Shown here piece after piece: positions 51,296-61,602 of a DNA stretch of 64,000 bases. The notes beneath the pieces are model-generated. The model had not been told where the DNA came from, searched no databases, and saw only the letters and a program-made list of their open reading frames with translations. How positions within the stretch are numbered: the first letter of the stretch is position 1; the number at the start of each line of letters is the position of its first letter. Source of the stretch: Pseudomonas fulva. Its GTDB lineage: Bacteria; Pseudomonadota; Gammaproteobacteria; Pseudomonadales; Pseudomonadaceae. Location of the stretch: positions 1,240,001 to 1,304,000 of the forward strand of contig NZ_CP082928.1 of assembly GCF_023517795.1 (NCBI RefSeq), read 5' to 3'. A program made the position numbers and the translations under genes.

Positions 51296-51670
51296 ATGCG
51301 TCGATTATCGGTACCGCTGGCGATGTTCAGCCTGCTGCTTGCCGGCTGTAGCAGCTTTGGCGGTGGCGTCCCCGGCGATTACCGCGCCGAGGGCAAGGCC
51401 TCCTATTACGGCAAGGCCCACCACGGCAACCGTACCGCCAGCGGCGAGCGCTTCGACCAGAACGCACTGACCGCCGCCCATCGCACCCTGCCCTTCGGCA
51501 CGATGGTGAAGGTCACCAACCTCGACAACGACCGCAGCGTGGTGGTGCGCATCAACGACCGCGGCCCGTTCGCCCGCGGGCGGATCATCGACGTGTCGCG
51601 CAAGGCGGCCGAGGCGCTGGACATGATCCGCTCGGGCGTGGCGCCAGTACGTGTGGAAAGCCTGAAGTAA
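51296..51670 (+). CDS. RlpA-like lipoprotein, short, double-psi beta-barrel
   Basis: A 124-aa lipoprotein: signal peptide and lipobox LAGC (Cys18), then one DPBB domain with the RlpA signatures [20 protein letters not shown] and [17 protein letters not shown]. Full RlpA is a septal lytic transglycosylase acting on denuded glycan; this one lacks the SPOR domain and is much shorter, so septal targeting is not expected. Own terminator follows. Confidence 0.88.
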   Translation: MRRLSVPLAMFSLLLAGCSSFGGGVPGDYRAEGKASYYGKAHHGNRTASGERFDQNALTAAHRTLPFGTMVKVTNLDNDRSVVVRINDRGPFARGRIIDVSRKAAEALDMIRSGVAPVRVESLK

Positions 51671-51686
51671 CGGCAACGGCTCAAGC

Positions 51687-51707
51687 GCGCCACCCTGGCG
51701 CCGTTTT
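51687..51707 (+). terminator. Terminator of the RlpA-like gene
   Basis: Stem GCGCCA/TGGCGC with a CCC loop followed by CGTTTT, 16 bp after the stop. Confidence 0.6.
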
Positions 51708-51730
51708 GCATTGACCGTATTGCCAAGCTT

Positions 51731-52160
51731 TTCGCCCCGGGGCGGGGCTCCCACAGTGATCGCGAGCAGTCCACCGCCTGTGTAGGAGCGTCGCCCTCGG
51801 CGCGAATTCGATTGTGGCCTTGCTGCAAAACCGGCGTCGTACACACGATTCGCCCCAGGGCGGGGCTCCTACAGTGATCGCGAGCAACCCAAAGACCGCG
51901 TAGGAGCGTCGCCCCCGGCGCGAACCCGATTGCGGCATTACTGCAAAACCGGCGTCGTACACACGATTCGCCGCGGGTCGCGGCTCCCACGGTGATCGCA
52001 AGCAACCCAACGCCCGTGTAGGAGCGCCGACCCGGCGCGAACTCGATTGTGGCCTTGCTGCAAAACCGGCGTCGTACACACGATTCGCCGCGGGTCGCGG
52101 GCCCAACAATGATCGCGAGCAACCCAGCGACCGTGTGGGAGCGCCGACCCGGCGCGAATG
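51731..52160. repeat. 118-bp tandem array of REP-type palindromes
   Basis: A non-coding array of about 3.6 units. The same start (TAGGAGCG or TGGGAGCG) recurs at 51783, 51901, 52019 and 52136, so the period is 118, 118 and 117 bp. Each unit has one REP-type element (GTAGGAGCGTCGCCCCCGGC with GCGAA), a spacer CTGCAAAACCGGCGTCGTAC, and an inverted REP (TTCGCCGCGGGTCGCGGCTC). The repeats accept several base changes but keep the palindromic stems. It fills the space between the RlpA-like gene and the LysR gene. Confidence 0.85.
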
Positions 52161-52208
52161 GTCGTGGCCTCGACGCGACCTGCACGTCGGCCTACGGCGA
52201 CGCTTTCC

Positions 52209-53069
52209 TTACAACGCCGGATCCCAGCGCTGCGACCAGTCGGTGTCCTGCGCGGCGATCTCGCGCAGCAGCTCGAAGCTCTGCTGCAGGGCCGTCGAGT
52301 CCCGCTCGCGGGAGTACACCAGATAGGTCGGGTAGCTGAACTCCGGCGCCCTGGGCACCCGTTCGAGCACTTTCTTGTCGAGGTAGCTCTGCACCACCCG
52401 CGTGCGGAAATAACCGGAGCCGCCATGCTCCAGAATGTACTGCAGGGCAAGCGGCCCGAGATTGAAGGACACCGGTGCCCGCGCTTTGTCCGGCAAGGCG
52501 CGGTCATGCTGGGCGCGAAAGCTGTCGCTCCAGTCGATGAACACGTAGGGCTCCGGGTTCGCGGCCCGCACCAGGATCAGCTTTTCCTCGAGCACCTGCT
52601 CGACCTGCACGCCGGCCCAGTATGTGGGCTGGTAGACCAGCGCCGCGTCCATCACGCCCATCTCCACCTGCCGCAACAGGCTGGCGCATTCGGCCACCTG
52701 GGCGCGCACCGCGTAGCCGTCGATACCCTGGCGGATGGCGCTGACCCAACGCAGCATCAGCGGATTGCACAAGCTCACCTCGCCGCCGATATGCAGCACA
52801 TTGTGATAACCGTCCGGCAACGGCAGGTCGCGCTGCGCGGCCTCCCAGGTCTGCTGGATCTGGTTGGCGTAGGTGACGAACGCCTCGCCATCGGCGGTCA
52901 GCCGCGCGCCAGCGCGATTGCGCACGAACAGCGTGCTGCCCAGGTGGTTTTCCAGCTTCTGGATGCGCGCGGTGATCGCCGTCTGGGTGACGTGCATGCG
53001 CTCGGCGGCGGCGATGAAACTGCCGCTGCGGACGATTTCCAGAAAGGTGCGGGTAAGGTCGATATCCAT
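52209..53069 (-). CDS. LysR-family transcriptional regulator
   Basis: A 286-aa LysR regulator. Winged helix-turn-helix at residues 1-60 (FLEIVRSGSFIAAAERMHVTQTAITARIQKLE-type; QTAITARIQKLENHLG visible) and a periplasmic-binding-like effector domain from about 90. Effector and targets are unknown. The neighbour HPP-CBS gene is co-directional 89 bp upstream, so autoregulation or a link is not evident. Confidence 0.9.
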   Translation of the reverse strand: MDIDLTRTFLEIVRSGSFIAAAERMHVTQTAITARIQKLENHLGSTLFVRNRAGARLTADGEAFVTYANQIQQTWEAAQRDLPLPDGYHNVLHIGGEVSLCNPLMLRWVSAIRQGIDGYAVRAQVAECASLLRQVEMGVMDAALVYQPTYWAGVQVEQVLEEKLILVRAANPEPYVFIDWSDSFRAQHDRALPDKARAPVSFNLGPLALQYILEHGGSGYFRTRVVQSYLDKKVLERVPRAPEFSYPTYLVYSRERDSTALQQSFELLREIAAQDTDWSQRWDPAL

Positions 53070-53158
53070 GGTCGCTGAGCCAGCCCGATTGGCGCTGGCG
53101 ATTCCTCAAGCCTGATCTGGCGCCCAGTGTACGGGCGCGCGGCGGATCATTCGATGCT

Positions 53159-54289
53159 TCAGTCGAGGTGCCTGAGCAGATCGCGGTGCAGCGCGGCGAC
53201 CAGGTCGGTCTGGGTAATCATCCCGGCCAACCGGCCCTCATCGAGCACCGGCAGGCAATGCAGCCCGTCGTCGGAGAGCAACGCAATAAGGTCGACGACA
53301 TGGGTATCGACATCCACCGTGCGCACCGGCGCGGTCATCAGCTCGCCGAGCACCTGTTTCTTCTGCAGGCCGAGGATCGCCCGCAGGTTGAACGCATTGG
53401 CCCGCGTGGCGCTGACCAGATCGACCAGACTGACGATGCCGACCAGTCTGCCGGCGTCGAGAATCGGCAGCGCCTTGAGGCCGTGATGGGTGAGCAGGTA
53501 CAGGCCCTTGGCGACCGCCGTTTGCGGCGTGGCGTGGATCAGGTCGCGGGACATCATCTGCCCGGCACGGATCTCGCCCATGCTGCGGCGCAGCGCGTGC
53601 TTCTCGGTGCTGCGCACGATCAGCTCGAGGTCTTCGCGGGTGATATCGACGAAGGAACCCAGTTCGTCGAGCGCATAGTCCAGGTCATCGGCACTGATGC
53701 CGGCGCGCTCGCTCGGCAGCGGATCGCGGGTGTGATGCACCGCAGGCGTGCCGGGGTGCGGGCGCGGATACGGCACGCGGGTCAGGTTGTTGTAGAGCAG
53801 CGCGCAGGCCAAGAGGCCGACGCCGGCGGTCATCGCCGCCAGCGCCGGCTGCCAGAACGGCTCGCCCGGCAACGGCGTGGCGAACACCATGCAGAAGGCG
53901 ATGGCCCCGCCCGGCGGATGCAAGCAGCGCAGCGGGCACATCAACAGCAGGCTCAGGCCCAGGGCCAGCGCCGCACCGAGCAAGCTGTGATCGATGAAAT
54001 GGCTGATCGTCAATGCTACGGCACTGGCGCACAGGTAGCTGCCGAGAATCGACCAGGGCTGGGCCAGAGCTCCCGAGGACACGGCGAACAGCAGCACGGC
54101 CGAGGCCGCCAGGGGGCCGGAGAAATGCACCGCCATGTGCAAACCGAACAGTTGGCTGCATACCCAGGCGCTGAACAGGAACCCGGCGGCGGCACCAAAG
54201 GCGGCGCGGCTCCACTCACGAGGACGGGTGTGCAGGGCATCAGGCAGAAAGGCGGAGAGCCATTGGGGGAAATGCGCGTGGGACTTCAT
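53159..54289 (-). CDS. HPP-family membrane protein with two CBS domains
   Basis: A 376-aa protein. The first half (about 20-175) has four membrane helices and the HPP motif (CLHPPGGAIA); such proteins are proposed nitrite or small-ion carriers. The second half has a CBS pair (about 245-370) that may sense adenine nucleotides, with MMSRDLIHATPQTAVAKGLY and MTAPVRTVDVDTHVVDLIAL. The family start MKSHAHFPQWL is at 54289; its ribosome-binding site is weak. The substrate is unproven. Confidence 0.87.
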   Translation of the reverse strand: MKSHAHFPQWLSAFLPDALHTRPREWSRAAFGAAAGFLFSAWVCSQLFGLHMAVHFSGPLAASAVLLFAVSSGALAQPWSILGSYLCASAVALTISHFIDHSLLGAALALGLSLLLMCPLRCLHPPGGAIAFCMVFATPLPGEPFWQPALAAMTAGVGLLACALLYNNLTRVPYPRPHPGTPAVHHTRDPLPSERAGISADDLDYALDELGSFVDITREDLELIVRSTEKHALRRSMGEIRAGQMMSRDLIHATPQTAVAKGLYLLTHHGLKALPILDAGRLVGIVSLVDLVSATRANAFNLRAILGLQKKQVLGELMTAPVRTVDVDTHVVDLIALLSDDGLHCLPVLDEGRLAGMITQTDLVAALHRDLLRHLD

Positions 54290-54529
54290 CGCTACCGTCG
54301 AAAAGATCGAGCCTCTCAAATGAGAGGCCCGCTGGGTACCGCTGGAAGCGGCTGGCAGGAGCATCCGTCCCTGGATGATGTACTCGTCTGTTTGCAACCT
54401 TGCCCGCCCCGGCAGAGAAACCGTGGCGAGCAATGGAGCAGAGTGTGACGAAGGGTTTAAGCGCGATCAAACGAATAATAATGAAGGATAGATAAGCTTT
54501 TTTTGATACTAAACGGCATGCATCACGCC
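54290..54529. other. Intergenic region upstream of the HPP-CBS gene
   Basis: Together with the following palindrome this makes a 330-bp gap. AT-rich sequence near 54470-54510 (TAATGAAGGATAG, TTTTTTGATAC) is a plausible promoter region for the leftward HPP-CBS gene. No gene is seen. Confidence 0.45.
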
Positions 54530-54602
54530 TGTAGCCCGGGTTGAGCGCAGTGATACCCGGGGAACCGAATCCAGGTATCGCTGCGCTCAACCGCAGGCTA
54601 CG
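54530..54602. repeat. REP-like palindrome downstream of magF
   Basis: Two imperfect 28-29 bp arms (TGTAGCCCGGGTTGAGCGCA with GTGATACC, and the inverted GGTATCGCTGCGCTCAACC with GCAGGCTACG) surround a 16-bp centre. It lies 18 bp after the magF stop and may end the mag transcript. A degenerate relative is at 6019-6053. Confidence 0.75.
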
Positions 54603-54619
54603 TATGATCGGCTGTACCG

Positions 54620-55420
54620 TTACGGATAGCTGAAGCTCTTCACCAGGGTCAGCTCGCCCGGCGTGCGCATCGGCACCAGAAAGCTCTCCTGCTTCTCGTT
54701 GACCGTGCCCTCTTCGGTAATCAGGGTGATCTGCCCGGTGGTGAGGATCTGCCCAGCCTCGCTCGCGCCCTCTTCGTCATAGCTGTAACCGCCGCCGTAG
54801 TAGTTCACGTAGACCAGGTACCGGCCCTTGAGCGGTGTGGGCGAGGCGATCATTTCCGGGCCGTAGCCGGTGGTCACGTCGACATCCAGGGCGGCGCCGT
54901 TGGCCAGCGAACGATTGCCGTACCACACGTGCTCGCCATCGGGCGTGACCAGGTGCAGATCCAGGTCGGTGTTGTCGCTGTCCCACGACAGCACCACGCG
55001 CAGGCGCGCCGGGGTTTCGCCGCTGCCGTTGTTGTAGAACTGCACGCGGCGACGCTGGCTGCCATCCGGGCTGCGCACCTCGACGTTGTTGCTGCCGGCC
55101 GGGAACACGAATGGTCGGTCGAAGCCGCCGTCCTCGCCGATCTTCAGCGGCATGCTGGTGCCGTTGACCACCAGGCGACCCGGCGCCTTGCTCTCGTCCT
55201 TGCCGAGCTGGCTGATCGCGCCCTTGATGCGCGCGGTGTCGGCCTGGTTGGCGGCGCTGTTCACCGAAGAGGCTGGGTAATTGACCTCCTGCATGAACTG
55301 CGCGCCGTCGCCACCGCCAACGCGCCAGCCGCTACGCGGGGTGTCGAGTTTCACCTCGGCCAGCGCGCAGAGCGGCAGCAATGTCAGGCAAAGGGCGATA
55401 CGAGGGGTGATCAGGGCCAT
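54620..55420 (-). CDS. magF: MagF, DUF2135-family periplasmic protein (YfaP-like)
   Basis: A 266-aa exported protein: signal peptide to LCALA (about 21), then a C-terminal DUF2135 beta-domain with SWDSDNTDLDLHLVTPDGEHV (Asp-rich, metal-binding-looking) and YYGGGYSYDEEG. In P. aeruginosa MagF associates with MagD, MagA and MagB at the inner membrane. ATG at 55420 is four bases past the magE stop. Last gene of the operon. Confidence 0.88.
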   Translation of the reverse strand: MALITPRIALCLTLLPLCALAEVKLDTPRSGWRVGGGDGAQFMQEVNYPASSVNSAANQADTARIKGAISQLGKDESKAPGRLVVNGTSMPLKIGEDGGFDRPFVFPAGSNNVEVRSPDGSQRRRVQFYNNGSGETPARLRVVLSWDSDNTDLDLHLVTPDGEHVWYGNRSLANGAALDVDVTTGYGPEMIASPTPLKGRYLVYVNYYGGGYSYDEEGASEAGQILTTGQITLITEEGTVNEKQESFLVPMRTPGELTLVKSFSYP

Positions 55421-55424
55421 GATG

Positions 55425-57080
55425 TCATTCCAGTAACAGGGTGCGGGCGAGGCCTTCGACGTAGGCCTCGTCCTGTCCATTGGGGTGGGCGACGAACGCC
55501 AGGTGCAGGTATTCGTGGGTCAGGTCGAGGCGGTCCTGCAGGGAGAAGAAGCCGCGCACGAAAATGCGCTGCCGCTCACGATCCACATAGGGCCGCCCGG
55601 AAGCCAGTTGGCAAACGGTGAACTGCTGAATTTCTTCATACCCCGGCTCCATGTCCAGACGCGGGCGCCAGTCGCGGCGCTGCTTGCGCAGCCACTGCTC
55701 GGCAGCGACCAGCGGCTGGCAGGCGGCCACGGGCTTGTCCCAGCGGCTCAGGGTGGCACGCGGGAAGGCGCGAGCAAGGATGGCGTCGTAACGCAGGCCG
55801 CTGTTCGCCTGCTCGACCGCCTGGCTCCAGGCCAGACGATCAGGCCCCGGCTGGGTGCTGTGATAGGTCACCGGCGAGCCGGCCAGCACCAGGTCGGCCG
55901 TCCACGCGGCGATATCCCTGGCGCCCTGGCTGGCCGGGCGCGGCGCCACGCGCTGGCTGGCGCTGCTGTCGTCGATGCGCAGGCATTCGCCACGGCGACC
56001 GGCGCTCTGCAACAGGTAGGTGCGCGCAGCGATGGCCAGTGCTTTGGCGGCCTCGGCGGGCTGCGCCGAGGCTTCGCGGTCCAGCACCCGGGCCACGTAG
56101 TCTTCGCGCTGCAGATGGGCAGTGAGCTGCTGGCCCTCGCTCGTACGTTCGAGAAACAGCTCGCCTTGGCTTTCGATGGGCAGACGGTTGCCATTGACGA
56201 ACTCGACCTCAAAGCGCCCGTTGAGCACGCCCGCCTCCACGGCCGCGTCACTGCCCTCGCGCCGGAGCTGACGCAGCGGGTAGCGGGCGAACAGGCGCAC
56301 CTCGACGCAACTGCCGGCCTCGCTTGGCCAAGCCGCTGGCAGCACCTGGCCGAGCGCCTCGGCATGGTGCTTGAGCACCATGCTGCTGGTGCCCGAGCCG
56401 CCAGCCCAGACGGGCGTGCCATTGGCCAGCCAGCCGGCGAAACCACCCTGGCGCGCCTGGGCATCGCTATCGGCCAGCCAGCTCCAGGTCTTCACCCGCA
56501 GGCGGCTGCCCAGGGCGCTGACGGTCGAGCCGTCGCCGGCCAGCACCACGTCCAGCAGCACCTTGCGGGCATCGGCCTGGGCCGGCAATTGCCCGAGTTG
56601 CGTGAGCAACTGTTGAACCGAGACGCGGGTGGCCGGCGCCAGGTGCTGGCGCTCGCCGATCCAGCTCGGCGCTTTGCGGGCCTGCCAGTAACGCGACCAG
56701 TCGCCTTGGTCCAGCTGCAGGTTCTGCTGCTCGAAATACAGGCCGCAGGATTTGACCAGCGCCTGCTCCCGGTCGATGCGCTCGCCGGGGTTGCAGCAGT
56801 AAACCTCTTCCTTGTCCTGCCCGCGGCACTGATAGCCGTTGTCCGGCTGTTTGGTGTCGACCAGATAGGCGTAGACGAACAGCTTCCACAGGCTGCCCAA
56901 CGGCGCCTGAAGAGTATCGGGCAGCGGTTCGCGGCTGATCAGCCGTTGCCCGTCGAGGCGCAACAGTTCGCTGCCGCCAGCCGTTTGCCAGGCCAGCGAC
57001 AGCGGCGCCTCGCCAGCAACTGCCGAACCGCCGAGGGCGGCCAGCAGGACTAGCGAAACGAGCAGGCCGTACTTACTCAA
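55425..57080 (-). CDS. magE: MagE, DUF2300 protein (YfaQ-like) with several enzyme-like motifs
   Basis: A 551-aa exported protein (signal peptide to AVAG, about 22). DUF2300 family, unknown function. Motifs seen: SLWK at 63-66 (SxxK of penicillin-binding/beta-lactamase fold) with KSCG and KTW later; a SpoIID-like stretch near 325-360 (VARVLDREA and [15 protein letters not shown]); and HEYLH at 522-526 (HExxH zinc motif). These are my readings of motifs, not known activities. Its start overlaps magD by 8 bp. Confidence 0.85.
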   Translation of the reverse strand: MSKYGLLVSLVLLAALGGSAVAGEAPLSLAWQTAGGSELLRLDGQRLISREPLPDTLQAPLGSLWKLFVYAYLVDTKQPDNGYQCRGQDKEEVYCCNPGERIDREQALVKSCGLYFEQQNLQLDQGDWSRYWQARKAPSWIGERQHLAPATRVSVQQLLTQLGQLPAQADARKVLLDVVLAGDGSTVSALGSRLRVKTWSWLADSDAQARQGGFAGWLANGTPVWAGGSGTSSMVLKHHAEALGQVLPAAWPSEAGSCVEVRLFARYPLRQLRREGSDAAVEAGVLNGRFEVEFVNGNRLPIESQGELFLERTSEGQQLTAHLQREDYVARVLDREASAQPAEAAKALAIAARTYLLQSAGRRGECLRIDDSSASQRVAPRPASQGARDIAAWTADLVLAGSPVTYHSTQPGPDRLAWSQAVEQANSGLRYDAILARAFPRATLSRWDKPVAACQPLVAAEQWLRKQRRDWRPRLDMEPGYEEIQQFTVCQLASGRPYVDRERQRIFVRGFFSLQDRLDLTHEYLHLAFVAHPNGQDEAYVEGLARTLLLE

Positions 57081-60000
57081 CGTTTACCTTCTGCAGGGCT
57101 GGCTCCGTTTCCAAAGCCTGCTGGCCCGGCGCATAGAGGCGTACATAGCGAGCCGGCGGCAACACGAACTGGCCCTTCTGCGAGAAGCGCACCAGGTGAC
57201 GCAGCACCAGCTCACCCTGCAGGGCGTCCACCGGCACCGCATAGCCGAGCTCGCCCGGTTCGTTGCGGGCCTTTTCCAGCGCCGCGGCTTCGTCGCCACC
57301 CAGGCCACTGACCTGGATGCCCCAGGTGGTGCGCTCCACATCAGCGCCCGGCGGCAGCGGCACTTCCAGCATGCCGTAGCGCAGGACCTGCTCGCCTTCG
57401 CTGCTCAGGGTCACTTCGTCCAGGTACAGGTCGGCACTGGAGATCTCGTCCTTGCCGACTTCCTCGGCGCGGAATTCGAAGGCCTTGTCGCCCGGGACCA
57501 GGCGCAACAGGCGGCGCTTGAGGGTAACCGGCACATTGCTCGGCGCGGCCTGGGCGCTCTGGTAGTCCAGACGCACGTCGTTCGGCTGATCCAGATCGCC
57601 AGCGACCAGCAGTGCCTTGGGCGGTTGCGCGCCGTTCCACTGCCAGTAGTTCTCGCCGCTGGTGCCTTCCACCGCCTGCCAGTCGCCTTCCAGTGCCAGC
57701 GTTGGCTGGGCACTGCGCAAGTCCAGCGACGGCTGCAGCCAGGTCAACGCCAGGGCGCGTTCAAGGCCGGCCTGGGCCGGCGCCAGTTCGCCAAGCAGGC
57801 GCTGGGCGCGCTGGCGATCCGGGCCATCGAGGTACAGGGCGACGGCGGCCACGAAGGGCGACTGGCTTTCGGCCAGGCGGCGACGGGCGCCTTCGAGCTG
57901 CCCTTGCAGGGCCTCGGCCACCGGCACGTTGTTGTGCTGCGCCAGGCGCACGCCCAGCTCGCGGGCAATCGCCAGGCCCAGGGCCGAATCCGGTGCGGCC
58001 ATCACCAGGCTGTCGCCCTCGCCGAGTACCACTTCCTCGCCTTCGCCTGCGGCGGCCAGGTCATACACCAGGCCTTCGAGCAGGGTTTTCACCGGCAGGC
58101 CCATGTCACGGGCGAACGCCAGGATCAGCGCACGCTGCAGCAGCGGCGTTTCCGGGGCGCGCTTGGCATACAGCTCCAGCACGCGCTGCCAGTGCTCCGG
58201 CGGCAGCTGAATGGCCAGGGCGCGGCTGGCGTGCCAGTCGGCGTAATAGGCATAGGTGGTCAGGAAGGCGTCGCCATCGGCATCGCCGCCCCACCAGGTG
58301 AAGGTCGCCTCCGGCCCGGCCATCTGCACCAGGCGCAGGCGGCTGTTCTGCATGATCAGGCGCAGGCGATCCTTGATCCGCGGCTCGCCGGCGGCCAGCG
58401 CCGGGTAGGCCAGGCTCAGCGGCAGCAGGCGGCTGGCGGTCTGCTCGACGCAGCCGTAGGGGTAGTCGAGCAGGTCGTCCAGCGCAGCGTTGAACAGCCC
58501 GGCGCCGCTGTCGGCCACGCGCAGTTGCACCTGGCTGGCATCGGCCGGCAGTTGCAGCGGCGTGCTGCCCGGGAATACCGACAGCTGCTCGCTGCGCACC
58601 TGCTGCCAGCCGGGCGCCACGGTGCTCAGCTTGACGGCCAGGGCGTCGGCGACCTTGTCGGCCTGGCGCAGCTCGGCGCTGAAATCGCCAGCGGCGATCA
58701 CCGCGTCCTCGACCGGCAGGTAGTTGATGCCCTTGGCCAGCGTCACCTCGCGGCGCTGCTCTTGCTCGCCATGACGGATCAGCAATTCGGCCTTGGCGCC
58801 CTCCTCGCCCTGATTGAAGGCGAACAGGCCCAGCGCCGGCTTGTCGCCGACACGGAAGCGGCTCGGGCCGCTCCACTTCAGGTACAGCGGTTTTTCCGAA
58901 CGCACGAACTGGCGCTTCTGGCCGACTTCGCCCTCGGCGCTCACCGCCCGGGCGGTGATGCGCCAGCGGGTCAGCGAATCCGGCATGCGGAAGCTGAAGC
59001 TCGCCTTGCCATTGGCATCGGTGACCAGGTCCGGCTGCCAGGAGGCGGTGTCGACTTCCTCGCGGCGCGGCCGCTCCAGCACCTTGACGCCGCGCTCGCT
59101 GCGGTTGGCACGGCCCGGTGCACTGGGCATGCCCGGCAGGGCCAGGTCGTAGCTGATGAACGACAGGCTGGCACTGGTGCGCACGTTGTTGCGGCGCGGG
59201 TGGTAGAAGAACTGGTCGATGCCCGGGGCGATTTCCGGCTGCAGGGCGTAGATCATCTCGTCCACCACGCTGACCGTCAGGCGCGTCGGCACCGGCTTGC
59301 CGTCGAACAGGGTGCTCAGCTCGACGGTGACCAGGTCACCCGGCTGCACCACGTCCTTGTCAGCCTTGATGGCGATGTCGATCTGCGGCGTGGCGACCTT
59401 GATGCCGGCGTTCTGGAAGCTGTAGTCACCGCCGCGGGTGTACAGCGCCGAGAAGGTGATGTTCGGCGAGAAGGTCTTGCCGACCGGAATGCGCGCACGG
59501 TACTGGGTGTCGGACAGGCGCTCGAGCTTGAGCCAGTCGCCGCCCTTGGAAAGCAGTGCGGTGGCTTCGACCTTGTCACGCTCCAGGGTCAGCAGTGCAT
59601 CGCTGACCGGCTCGGGAAAGGTGATCAGCGCCAGGGCTTCGTCGCCGGCCTGGTACTCGGCCTTGTCGAGGACGATCTCGATGGTGCCGGCTACCGATTT
59701 GACGCCTTCGCCGCTGACCGAATGGCCGGTGGCACCGAGAATCAAACCGCTGCTGTCCTTGAGGGTGATGCTGTAGGTGCCGGGGCGTTCGAAATTCAGC
59801 TCGAAGCCTTTGGCATCCGCGGCCAGCTCGCCGTTGCCGGTGCTCTGGTCTTCCAGGCGCACCCACTCGTAACGGGCCGGTTTGCGCTCACTGGTGCCTT
59901 CGCTCTGATAGGTGAAGTTCACCGCCTGGCCGGCCGCGCTGAAGCGCTGTGGCGCGCTCAGGCGGTAGCGGGCGGCGCCGCGCTCGATGAGGATTTCCTT

Positions 60001-61602
60001 GCTGGTCTTGACCCGGTAGGCGGCGCCATCGCTGGCGAACACGCTGAGCAGGTAGCGGCTCGGCTTGTCGGCCGCCGGCAGGTCCAGCGCCGCGCGGCCC
60101 TGGCTGTCGGTGCTGACTTCGCTGCTGGCCAGCTCGACCGGGAACTGGCCGAGGTACTGCAGTTCGTTGTCGACCATCGACAGCTGCTGGGCACGCAGGC
60201 TCAGCTGCACCTTGGCGTTGGCCACCGGCTTGCCGTCCGGGTAGAGCAGCACCAGGGCACCCTTGACCGGCTCGCCGGTACGGAAGTCCGGCTTGTCCAG
60301 GTCCAGCGACACTTCGAAATGCGGCTTGATGTACTCGGCGACGCGGAAGGCGCTGCTGTAGAGCCCGTCGCGGTAGGCGAAGCGCAGCTCGTAGCCACCG
60401 GCCACGGCATTGTCCGGCAGCTGGAAGCGACCCTGGCCGCCACGGGCGCTGTCGAAGTCGAGCTTCTGGGTCTGCAATACGGTGCCGTTGGCGTCCAGCA
60501 CGCTGAGGCTGATCGGCGCGGTGCCGGCCGCTACGGATTCGCGGGCGTTCTTGAACTCACGGCCGACGATCTTCACCTCCACCCAGTCGCCGGGGCGGTA
60601 CAGGGGGCGGTCGGTAAAGGCGTACAGCTTGGTGTCGTAGATTTCGCTGTCGTAATAGAAGTTCTCGGAGACGAACACGCCGCCCTCGGCGTCCTCGCCG
60701 ATCACGTAGGAGCGCTCCGGGCTGGCGTGACCCAGGCGCAGCAGGCCCTGGGCGTCGGTGTTGCCGCTGGTCATCACGCCCAGGCCATCGCTCCACAACA
60801 GCTTGGCGTCGGCCACCGGCGTGCCCTGGTGCTTGTCGGCGGTCCATACCAGCAGCTCGCCACCGGCGATCTTGCTGACCGCCACGGTATTGGAGACGAA
60901 CACCACGGTGGTCGCGCGGTACTTGCCGATGATTGCCTCGGCCAGGTACAGGCCAGGCTTGAGCTTGCCCAGCGGCACGTAGACGTTACCCGAGGCGACG
61001 CTGACGAAGTTGCTCGACGAGCCGGACAGGTCGACGCCGGCCGGCGGCTCGATGGGCTTGGCTTCCCACAGCGGGTAGCGGAACTCGGCGACCAGCGGCA
61101 GGCCCTTCATCGGCGCGAACTGCACCTGCGGGGTGTACTCGGTGGGCGCGGCGATGGCGCTGCCCATCTTCAGCTCCGGCGCCTCCTCGGTGACCTGCTT
61201 GCGCGACTCGTAGGAGAAGGCGCGCTGCATCACCCGGCGGGATTTGCGGTACCAGTTGTCCCACAGGTACGCCAGGGTGTTGGACAGCCCCTCGCCCTTG
61301 AACTGGCCCTCGGCGACCACCCGGTGCAGGTTCTTCTGGCGCTTGAGGAACTCCAGCGGCTGGTCGATGCGGTACAGGCGCATGTCCACGCCGCCGTAGC
61401 CTTCCATACGATAGCGGCGGTAGTCGCGGCCCGGCGCCTCGAGGCGCACGGTGGCCACTTCATCGGCGGCGAAGCTCGAGTCGGCGAGCAGGAAGAACGA
61501 CTCGCCGGCCAGCGGCGTGTAGCCACTGGCCGGCACTTCGTCTTCGGCCTGCACGGCCAGGGGCACGAGCGCCAGCAGCGCGACGGCGAGCAGACGGTTC
61601 AT
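57073..61602 (-). CDS. magD: MagD, bacterial alpha-2-macroglobulin with thioester
   Basis: A 1509-aa periplasmic macroglobulin. Signal peptide to AVQA (about 20), no lipobox. Domains in order: several MG domains, MG2-type segment [18 protein letters not shown] (about 335), a bait-containing middle, the A2M domain ([12 protein letters not shown] near 880, then [17 protein letters not shown]), and the thioester domain with GCVEQ (Cys1051-Gln1054). Such proteins trap proteases after bait cleavage. P. aeruginosa MagD resides at the inner membrane with MagA, MagB and MagF. ATG overlaps the magC stop (ATGA). Confidence 0.95.
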   Translation of the reverse strand: MNRLLAVALLALVPLAVQAEDEVPASGYTPLAGESFFLLADSSFAADEVATVRLEAPGRDYRRYRMEGYGGVDMRLYRIDQPLEFLKRQKNLHRVVAEGQFKGEGLSNTLAYLWDNWYRKSRRVMQRAFSYESRKQVTEEAPELKMGSAIAAPTEYTPQVQFAPMKGLPLVAEFRYPLWEAKPIEPPAGVDLSGSSSNFVSVASGNVYVPLGKLKPGLYLAEAIIGKYRATTVVFVSNTVAVSKIAGGELLVWTADKHQGTPVADAKLLWSDGLGVMTSGNTDAQGLLRLGHASPERSYVIGEDAEGGVFVSENFYYDSEIYDTKLYAFTDRPLYRPGDWVEVKIVGREFKNARESVAAGTAPISLSVLDANGTVLQTQKLDFDSARGGQGRFQLPDNAVAGGYELRFAYRDGLYSSAFRVAEYIKPHFEVSLDLDKPDFRTGEPVKGALVLLYPDGKPVANAKVQLSLRAQQLSMVDNELQYLGQFPVELASSEVSTDSQGRAALDLPAADKPSRYLLSVFASDGAAYRVKTSKEILIERGAARYRLSAPQRFSAAGQAVNFTYQSEGTSERKPARYEWVRLEDQSTGNGELAADAKGFELNFERPGTYSITLKDSSGLILGATGHSVSGEGVKSVAGTIEIVLDKAEYQAGDEALALITFPEPVSDALLTLERDKVEATALLSKGGDWLKLERLSDTQYRARIPVGKTFSPNITFSALYTRGGDYSFQNAGIKVATPQIDIAIKADKDVVQPGDLVTVELSTLFDGKPVPTRLTVSVVDEMIYALQPEIAPGIDQFFYHPRRNNVRTSASLSFISYDLALPGMPSAPGRANRSERGVKVLERPRREEVDTASWQPDLVTDANGKASFSFRMPDSLTRWRITARAVSAEGEVGQKRQFVRSEKPLYLKWSGPSRFRVGDKPALGLFAFNQGEEGAKAELLIRHGEQEQRREVTLAKGINYLPVEDAVIAAGDFSAELRQADKVADALAVKLSTVAPGWQQVRSEQLSVFPGSTPLQLPADASQVQLRVADSGAGLFNAALDDLLDYPYGCVEQTASRLLPLSLAYPALAAGEPRIKDRLRLIMQNSRLRLVQMAGPEATFTWWGGDADGDAFLTTYAYYADWHASRALAIQLPPEHWQRVLELYAKRAPETPLLQRALILAFARDMGLPVKTLLEGLVYDLAAAGEGEEVVLGEGDSLVMAAPDSALGLAIARELGVRLAQHNNVPVAEALQGQLEGARRRLAESQSPFVAAVALYLDGPDRQRAQRLLGELAPAQAGLERALALTWLQPSLDLRSAQPTLALEGDWQAVEGTSGENYWQWNGAQPPKALLVAGDLDQPNDVRLDYQSAQAAPSNVPVTLKRRLLRLVPGDKAFEFRAEEVGKDEISSADLYLDEVTLSSEGEQVLRYGMLEVPLPPGADVERTTWGIQVSGLGGDEAAALEKARNEPGELGYAVPVDALQGELVLRHLVRFSQKGQFVLPPARYVRLYAPGQQALETEPALQKVNVE

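Noticed and set aside
51406..52185. A minus-strand frame encoding a repeated RRFCSKA...FAPG protein pattern
   Set aside because: It is the translation of the 118-bp REP array plus the antisense of the RlpA-like gene; no ribosome-binding site or family similarity.
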